Below, one piece after another: positions 59,400-64,000 of a DNA stretch of 64,000 nucleotides (position 1 is its first letter; the number at the start of each line of letters is the position of its first letter). The stretch is from positions 1 through 64,000 of the forward strand of contig JAEYPB010000046.1 in NCBI GenBank assembly GCA_023411175.1, given 5' to 3'. This DNA comes from Bacillota bacterium (GTDB taxonomy: Bacteria; Bacillota; Clostridia; Christensenellales; Aristaeellaceae). The notes below the pieces were generated by a model. It saw only the letters and a program-made list of their open reading frames with translations, was not told the DNA's origin and did no database searches. Position numbers and translations under genes: made by a program.

Positions 59400-59846
59400 A
59401 TGGAATATCAGGGCTTTTCGTCCCCCAGCGAAAACATCTCCGGCAGCCGGACCACGGCGCGGGCCGCGATTCTGATCTGCTTGACCCGATCCCGCGAAGA
59501 GGAGCGCGCCCTCAAGGCTCAACTGGCCGAGGAGGACGTGCGCGCCGCCGCGGTGGACTATGGCGGCGAGTTCATCCCTTCCATCATGAAGATCGTCGAG
59601 CGTGCGGTGGTGGCCGCCAAGCGCGAGGGCGTAATCTCCGCCTCCGCGTACCACGAGGAAGGCTCCGTCGCCGGCGCGGCCCACGAGGCTCTGATACAGG
59701 TGAGCACCAAGGCCACCGGTCTCAACGTCGGCGGCAAGATCGGCATCGCCCGCTCGGGCAACAACGTGTCCGTGGCGGTGTTCTTCGGCATCGGCCTTCT
59801 GCACCTGAACGAGATGGCGGTCTCCGTGGGGCACCGAGCCATCTGA
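59400..59846 (+). CDS. hutP: HutP-family RNA-binding antiterminator
   Basis: 148 residues, the length of B. subtilis HutP. Conserved EFIPSIMKIVERAVVAAKRE, VAGAAHEALIQV, GKIGIARSGNNVSVAVFFGI, GLLHLNEMAVSVGHRAI; the GLLHLNExAxxxGHRA block is diagnostic. HutP binds L-His and Mg2+ and then UAG-rich RNA. No histidine-use genes are in the window. Starts 16 nt after the flavoprotein stop in the same operon. Confidence 0.92.
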   Translation: MEYQGFSSPSENISGSRTTARAAILICLTRSREEERALKAQLAEEDVRAAAVDYGGEFIPSIMKIVERAVVAAKREGVISASAYHEEGSVAGAAHEALIQVSTKATGLNVGGKIGIARSGNNVSVAVFFGIGLLHLNEMAVSVGHRAI

Positions 59847-59909
59847 CCCATTGCGGCGAAATCGCTTCGTTTTTTGCCCCCATGCTTTCAGAAAACCCGA
59901 CATAAAACA

Positions 59910-59942
59910 CGAGTCCTGTGAATCTGCGATTCACAGGACTCG
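59910..59942 (-). terminator. Terminator between convergent hutP and TauE genes
   Basis: 15-bp perfect stem CGAGTCCTGTGAATC with a 3-nt loop; on the minus strand followed by TGTTTTAT, so it fits the TauE-family transcript best. Confidence 0.8.
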
Positions 59943-59974
59943 GATAATCCGGGGAGGCCCGGGAAGCTCCGGTA

Positions 59975-60742
59975 TTAAAAAGTAATCCCGAAGTAGTCCA
60001 GCAAAAGCTTGAGAAGGATCAGCGCGAACACGCCCAGCATCACCATTCGGATCAGCTTCGCGCCCACCACCAGCGCCAGCTTCGCGCCCAGGTAGCCGCC
60101 TATGGCGGAGAGAATCATCGCGGGAACCGCCAGTTCCAGAAGAACCTTGCCGTCCTTCAATAAAGAAGTCATCGCCGCCACGTTGGAAGCCAGGTTCACC
60201 AGCTTCGCCGCGCCGGATGCGCTGACCATATCCATCTTCATAAGGCCGGTGAAGAGGAGGATCAATATCGTGCCGGTGCCCGGCCCGAAGAACCCGTCGT
60301 AAAAACCCACGACAAGCCCGACCACGGGGCAAAGCATCAGGGCTTTCTTCGTCAGCGGCTTCTCCTCTCCGGCCCCAATCCGTCCAAAGACCAGAAGAAG
60401 GCCCGCCGCGGGCAGCGCGACGAGTAGAAAAGCGCGAAGCCACTGATCGCTGACATGCTTAAGAAGTTCCGCCCCAAGATAGGAGCCAGGAAGCGCCCCC
60501 GCCGCCGCCAGCAGCGCGGGTCTCCAGGGCAGGCGTCCGCTGCGCCCGAACCGGAAGGTAGCCATCAGCGAGCCGAACATCGCGGAAAACTTGTTGCTGC
60601 CCGAGGCCATCACCGGCGGGAGGCCCGCCAGCATGTATGCCGGCAGCGAGATCAGCCCACCGCCCCCGGCGATCGCGTCCATCAGCGCCGCAAAAAACAC
60701 CAGCGGCAGAACGATCAGGTACATCTGTCCGGTAACTTCCAA
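59975..60742 (-). CDS. TauE/SafE-family sulfite exporter-like permease
   Basis: About 255 residues and 8 helices. Repeated family motifs: FFAALMDAIAGGGGLISLPA near the start and VVGFYDGFFGPGTGTILILL in the middle. TTG at 60742 chosen (GAGGGG, 9-nt spacing); an ATG at 60724 is the alternative with a weaker ribosome site. Moves a small anion such as sulfite or an organosulfonate; substrate unknown. Single gene. Confidence 0.87.
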   Translation of the reverse strand: MEVTGQMYLIVLPLVFFAALMDAIAGGGGLISLPAYMLAGLPPVMASGSNKFSAMFGSLMATFRFGRSGRLPWRPALLAAAGALPGSYLGAELLKHVSDQWLRAFLLVALPAAGLLLVFGRIGAGEEKPLTKKALMLCPVVGLVVGFYDGFFGPGTGTILILLFTGLMKMDMVSASGAAKLVNLASNVAAMTSLLKDGKVLLELAVPAMILSAIGGYLGAKLALVVGAKLIRMVMLGVFALILLKLLLDYFGITF

Positions 60743-60938
60743 CTGTATGCGCCCCTCTTCTGATAAAACATGAAGGATTTCTTTCCCGCGCCGCGTCTTT
60801 CCTGCCGTTTTCCGGGTAAAATAATGGTTGTGTGCCTGAAAATCCCGGAAAATGCGCCTTTGGGCCCCGGGCGGCGGCAAAACCCGCGCGGGTTTTTGCA
60901 AAACCTGCCCCGCGCGCAGGATTTTCACAAAATTTGTG

Positions 60939-60967
60939 TTGTCAAGCCGGAAGGGTTGTGCTATACT
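60939..60967 (+). promoter_or_regulatory. Promoter of secG
   Basis: TTGTCA (60939-60944), 17-nt spacer, TATACT (60962-60967), 51 nt before the secG ATG. Confidence 0.75.
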
Positions 60968-61018
60968 AGTTTGGCTTACGCATGGTATGCGTTGTCACAT
61001 TTCTAAGGAGGGTTCTTC

Positions 61019-61450
61019 ATGGCAGCTTTTATGTTGATCATCAACATTGTCATCATCCTCGTGGCCATCGTGCTCATCGTCTCGGTTCTGATGCAGCAGG
61101 GCAACCGCGCCGGTCTGGGTGCGATTGGCGGCGGCGCGGAGACCTTCTTTGGAAAAGCCAAGGCTCGGAGCTATGAAGGCAAGCTGGAGATGATCACCAA
61201 GATCTCCGCAGCCGTGTTTACCGTGCTGGTTATCGTCCTCGCGACCACCTACAACCGCTACGGAACAGGCGGCAACACGACGGTGACGCCGGTTGCCACC
61301 GCTACAACCGCTGCCGAAACCGTCGCGCCGGCAGAGACGGCCGAAGCAGTCGTGACCGAAGCGCCTGCCGCCACCGAGGCCGCCCCGGCCGCCGAGACGA
61401 CCCCTGAGGCGCTAGCGACCGAGGCTCCCGCCGCGACCCCCGCGGCATAA
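61019..61450 (+). CDS. secG: Preprotein translocase subunit SecG with long low-complexity tail
   Basis: Small SecYEG channel subunit. Residues 1-80 are standard SecG: TM1 (IINIVIILVAIVLIVSVLMQ), LGAIGGGAETFFGKAKA, then TM2 (ISAAVFTVLVIVLATTY). Residues 81-143 are an extra tail of Ala, Thr, Pro, Glu and Val (repeats such as TEAPAAT). The usual length is about 75 residues. GGAGGGTTCTTC precedes the ATG. Confidence 0.92.
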   Translation: MAAFMLIINIVIILVAIVLIVSVLMQQGNRAGLGAIGGGAETFFGKAKARSYEGKLEMITKISAAVFTVLVIVLATTYNRYGTGGNTTVTPVATATTAAETVAPAETAEAVVTEAPAATEAAPAAETTPEALATEAPAATPAA

Positions 61451-61478
61451 GTCCGGTCCGTTTCCGCGAAAGGATCAC

Positions 61479-61516
61479 TCGCCTTCCTCTCCTCGGAGCG
61501 GGAAGGCGATTATTTT
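61479..61516 (+). terminator. Terminator between secG and leuS
   Basis: 9-bp stem TCGCCTTCC/GGAAGGCGA (61479-61487, 61501-61509) followed by TTATTTTT. It ends only 13 nt before the leuS start, overlapping its ribosome-site region, so leuS must be served by read-through or by an unseen promoter. No T-box is recognisable. Confidence 0.75.
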
Positions 61517-61528
61517 TGGAGGCATCTT

Positions 61529-63943
61529 ATGAAGGAGTTTCCGTCCTACGATCCGTCGGCCATCGAGGCCAAGTGGCAGGCGCACTGGGAAGAGACGGGT
61601 GCGTTCAAAGCCGAGTCCAGCCATGAAAAACCCAAGTTCTACCCTTTGATCGAGTTCCCCTACCCTTCCGGCTCCGGCCTGCACGTGGGACACCCGCGTT
61701 CGAACACCGCGATGGACATCATCGCGCGGAAGCGGCGCATGGAAGGCTACAACGTGCTGTTCCCCATCGGCTACGACGCCTTCGGCCTGCCGACGGAAAA
61801 CTTCGCGATCAAAAACCACATCCATCCCGCGATCGTCACCAAAAACAACGTCGACCACTTCCGCGAGCAGTTGAAGCGGCTGGGCTTCTCGTTTGATTAT
61901 TCCCGAGAGGTCAACACCACCGACCCTGCCTACTACAAGTGGACGCAGTTCATCTTCCTCAAGCTCTTCGAGCATGGCCTCGCCTACAAGAGCGAGATGC
62001 CCATCAACTGGTGCACCAGCTGCAAGGTGGGCCTCGCCAACGAGGAAGTCGTCGGCGGCGCGTGCGAGCGCTGCGGCAGCGAAGTCATCCGCAAGGTCAA
62101 GAGCCAGTGGATGCTGAAGATCACCTCCTATGCCCAGAAGCTCCTGGACGGCCTCGACGACGTGGACTTCATCGAGAAGGTCAAGCTGCAGCAGCGCAAC
62201 TGGATCGGCCGCAGCGAGGGCGCGGAAGTGGACTTCACGCTCTCCACCGGCGAAGCGCTGCGGGTGTACACCACCCGGCCCGACACGCTCTTCGGCGCGA
62301 CCTACATGGTGCTCTCGCCGGAGCATCCGCTGATCGAGACGCATAAGGCCGAGATCGAAAACCACGCGGAAATCGCCGCCTACCGCGACGCCGCCTCCAA
62401 AAAATCGGACTTTGAGCGCACCGAGCTTTCGAAGGACAAGACCGGTGTGGCGATAAAGGGCATCACGGCCACGAATCCGGTGACCGGCAATCCCATCCCG
62501 GTGTGGGTGTCGGACTACGTGCTCATGGGCTACGGCACCGGCGCGATCATGGCCGTGCCCGGCCACGATGAGCGCGACTGGGAATTCGCGAAGAAGTTCG
62601 GCCTGCCGATCATCGAAGTCGTCGCAGGCGGCAACGTGGACGAGGCAGCCTACTCCGACATCGAGGACGGCGTAATGGTCAACTCCGGCTTCCTGAACGG
62701 CCTTCCGGTCTCCGAGGCCAAGAAGACCATCATCGGGTGGCTGGCGGAAAAGGGGCTTGGCGAGAAGAAGGTCAACTTCAAGCTGCGCGACTGGGTGTTC
62801 TCCCGCCAGCGCTACTGGGGCGAGCCGATCCCGCTGGTGAAGTGCGATCATTGCGGCTGGGTGCCGCTGCCCTATGAGCAGCTGCCCCTGAAACTGCCGG
62901 AGGTCGCCCACTACGAGCCCACCGACGACGGCGAATCCCCGCTGGCCGCCATCACCGACTGGGTCAACACCACCTGCCCCAAGTGCGGCGCACCCGCGAA
63001 GCGCGAGACCGACACGATGCCCCAGTGGGCGGGCTCCAGCTGGTACTTCCTGCGCTACATCGACCCCCACAACGACAGCGAATTCGCGTCGATGGAAGAG
63101 CTCAAATACTGGCTGCCCATCGACTGGTACAACGGCGGCATGGAGCACACCACCCTGCACCTTCTGTACAGCCGGTTCTGGCACCGGTTCCTGTACGACA
63201 TCGGCCTCGTGCCGACCGCGGAACCCTACAAAAAGCGCACCTCCCACGGCATGATTCTCGGGACGAACGGCGAGAAGATGTCGAAGTCCCGCGGCAACGT
63301 GGTCAACCCGGACGACGTGGTCGACGAGTTGGGCGCGGACGCCTTCCGGATGTACGAGATGTTCATGGGTGCCTTTGACCAGGCGATTCCGTGGTCCACC
63401 GACGGCGCACGGGGCTGCCGCCGCTTCCTCGACCGGGTGTGGCGGCTGATGGAAAACATGACGGACGAGCCCGGCATCTCGGACGACATGGCCTTCGACG
63501 TGCACTCCACGATCAAGAAGGTCACCGAGGACTACGAGCGGATGAAGTTCAACACCGCCATCGCGGCGATGATGTCGCTGGTCAACACGATGTCCGGCAA
63601 GGGTTCGGTCACGCGGGGCGAGGCTCAGGTGCTCTTGCAGCTTCTGAACCCGGTGGCGCCCCACATGACCGAGGAACTGAACGAAATCCTCGGCCTGGGC
63701 GGCGAGCTGTTCAGAAAGCCCTGGCCGGCTTACGACCCGGCCAAACTGGTGAAGGATACGGTGGAAATCGCCTTCCAGGTCAACGGCAAGGTGCGCGGAC
63801 GGATCGACGTGCCCGCCGCCCTCACCCGCGAGACGGCGCAGGAATACTTCGCGTCGAACGAGGCGTTCCAGAAGCTGATCGAGGGCAAGGCCATCCGCAA
63901 GCTGATCTTCGTGCCGAACAGCCTGGTCAACGTCGTCGTATAA
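61529..63943 (+). CDS. leuS: Leucyl-tRNA synthetase
   Basis: Charges tRNA-Leu. 804 residues: class I HIGH motif as HVGH in GSGLHVGHPRSNTAMD (about 50), zinc-like CTSC..CERC segment, CP1 editing domain (TTRPDTLFGATYMVLSPEHP, MAVPGHDERDWEFA), KMSKS motif GEKMSKSRGNVVNPDD, and anticodon-binding helices to the C-terminal KLIFVPNSLVNVVV. TTTTTGGAGG precedes the ATG. After the stop (63944-64000) no feature is visible. Confidence 0.96.
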   Translation: MKEFPSYDPSAIEAKWQAHWEETGAFKAESSHEKPKFYPLIEFPYPSGSGLHVGHPRSNTAMDIIARKRRMEGYNVLFPIGYDAFGLPTENFAIKNHIHPAIVTKNNVDHFREQLKRLGFSFDYSREVNTTDPAYYKWTQFIFLKLFEHGLAYKSEMPINWCTSCKVGLANEEVVGGACERCGSEVIRKVKSQWMLKITSYAQKLLDGLDDVDFIEKVKLQQRNWIGRSEGAEVDFTLSTGEALRVYTTRPDTLFGATYMVLSPEHPLIETHKAEIENHAEIAAYRDAASKKSDFERTELSKDKTGVAIKGITATNPVTGNPIPVWVSDYVLMGYGTGAIMAVPGHDERDWEFAKKFGLPIIEVVAGGNVDEAAYSDIEDGVMVNSGFLNGLPVSEAKKTIIGWLAEKGLGEKKVNFKLRDWVFSRQRYWGEPIPLVKCDHCGWVPLPYEQLPLKLPEVAHYEPTDDGESPLAAITDWVNTTCPKCGAPAKRETDTMPQWAGSSWYFLRYIDPHNDSEFASMEELKYWLPIDWYNGGMEHTTLHLLYSRFWHRFLYDIGLVPTAEPYKKRTSHGMILGTNGEKMSKSRGNVVNPDDVVDELGADAFRMYEMFMGAFDQAIPWSTDGARGCRRFLDRVWRLMENMTDEPGISDDMAFDVHSTIKKVTEDYERMKFNTAIAAMMSLVNTMSGKGSVTRGEAQVLLQLLNPVAPHMTEELNEILGLGGELFRKPWPAYDPAKLVKDTVEIAFQVNGKVRGRIDVPAALTRETAQEYFASNEAFQKLIEGKAIRKLIFVPNSLVNVVV

Positions 63944-64000
63944 CCCCGGGCGCTGAACCCCGTTTCGCGTTTGGCGCGAATGGGAAGCGGTACGGCCGGG

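Noticed and set aside
61451..61528. T-box leader for leuS
   Set aside because: Only 78 nt separate secG and leuS; a terminator is present but no specifier loop or T-box sequence.
61475..63664. 729-codon minus-strand frame
   Set aside because: Antisense to leuS, composition typical of a shadow frame.
1..64000. CRISPR array
   Set aside because: No regularly spaced direct repeats and no cas genes were seen.

Overview
The window looks like chromosomal DNA of a GC-rich, spore-forming member of the Clostridia. Evidence: a fused IspH-ribosomal protein S1 gene, HutP, an FMN riboswitch on ribU, Gram-positive sigma-A promoters (TTGACA-N17-TATAAT type), AGGAGG ribosome binding sites, and two sites that fit the mother-cell sigma-K consensus (AC-N17-CATAnnnTA). 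A gut-type Christensenellales-like lineage is a guess from style and gene content; no rRNA is present to test it. High GC produces long antisense reading frames through most genes; these were left out.

Layout. 1-2340: 5' part of rpoB (minus strand, cut by the window edge) with its own strong promoter. 2.8-7.1 kb: a tightly overlapping wall/acyl cluster (alpha/beta hydrolase, membrane-anchored MurF-like ligase, GNAT, Ddl). 7.3-9.8 kb: FMN riboswitch-ribU followed by the t6A/S18 modification genes tsaE-tsaB-rimI. 9.8-11.8 kb: galK and a phosphoglycosyl transferase whose mRNA may be leaderless. 11.8-16.1 kb: a Cys-rich putative spore-surface gene, two small phage-like membrane proteins, a nuclease + SNF2 helicase pair and an HMA-domain protein. 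16.3-23.4 kb: an amino-acid ABC transporter, an XRE regulator, PepV, TadA, DeoC, a histidine phosphatase and a 2H phosphoesterase.

23.4-42.4 kb is a large glycan region. A LacI regulator plus GH95 fucosidase is divergent from an SBP-permease-permease-GH2 beta-galactosidase operon. A YesMN two-component system is divergent from an SBP-permease-permease-GH31-URO-D-like operon. The enzymes (fucosidase, beta-galactosidase, alpha-xylosidase-like GH31) together match stepwise removal of a fucosylated xyloglucan side chain inside the cell. galK (9.8 kb) and a fucose-isomerase-family gene (51.8 kb) could feed the released sugars onward.

42.4-45.4 kb: sugar acetyltransferase + MFS pump divergent from an AraC regulator. 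45.5-48.1 kb: a second Cys-rich gene with a sigma-K-like promoter, then a mobile-element graveyard (two decayed copies of the holin-like gene, an integrase 3' remnant, a peptidoglycan-binding protein) beside tRNA-Thr(GGT). 48.1-48.6 kb is an unexplained hairpin-bearing stretch. 48.6-53.3 kb: a small conserved protein, reverse rubrerythrin, EamA and MFS transporters, a fucose-isomerase-like enzyme. 53.4-64 kb: cmk-plsC-ispH/rpsA, an RpiR regulator with a flavoprotein and HutP, a TauE-family permease, secG with a long Ala/Thr/Pro tail, and leuS.

The most unusual points are the matching sigma-K-type promoters on the two Cys-rich genes, the nuclease/SNF2 pair, the paralogous holin remnants with an integrase scar at tRNA-Thr, and palindromes placed between the binding-protein gene and the permeases in all three ABC operons.
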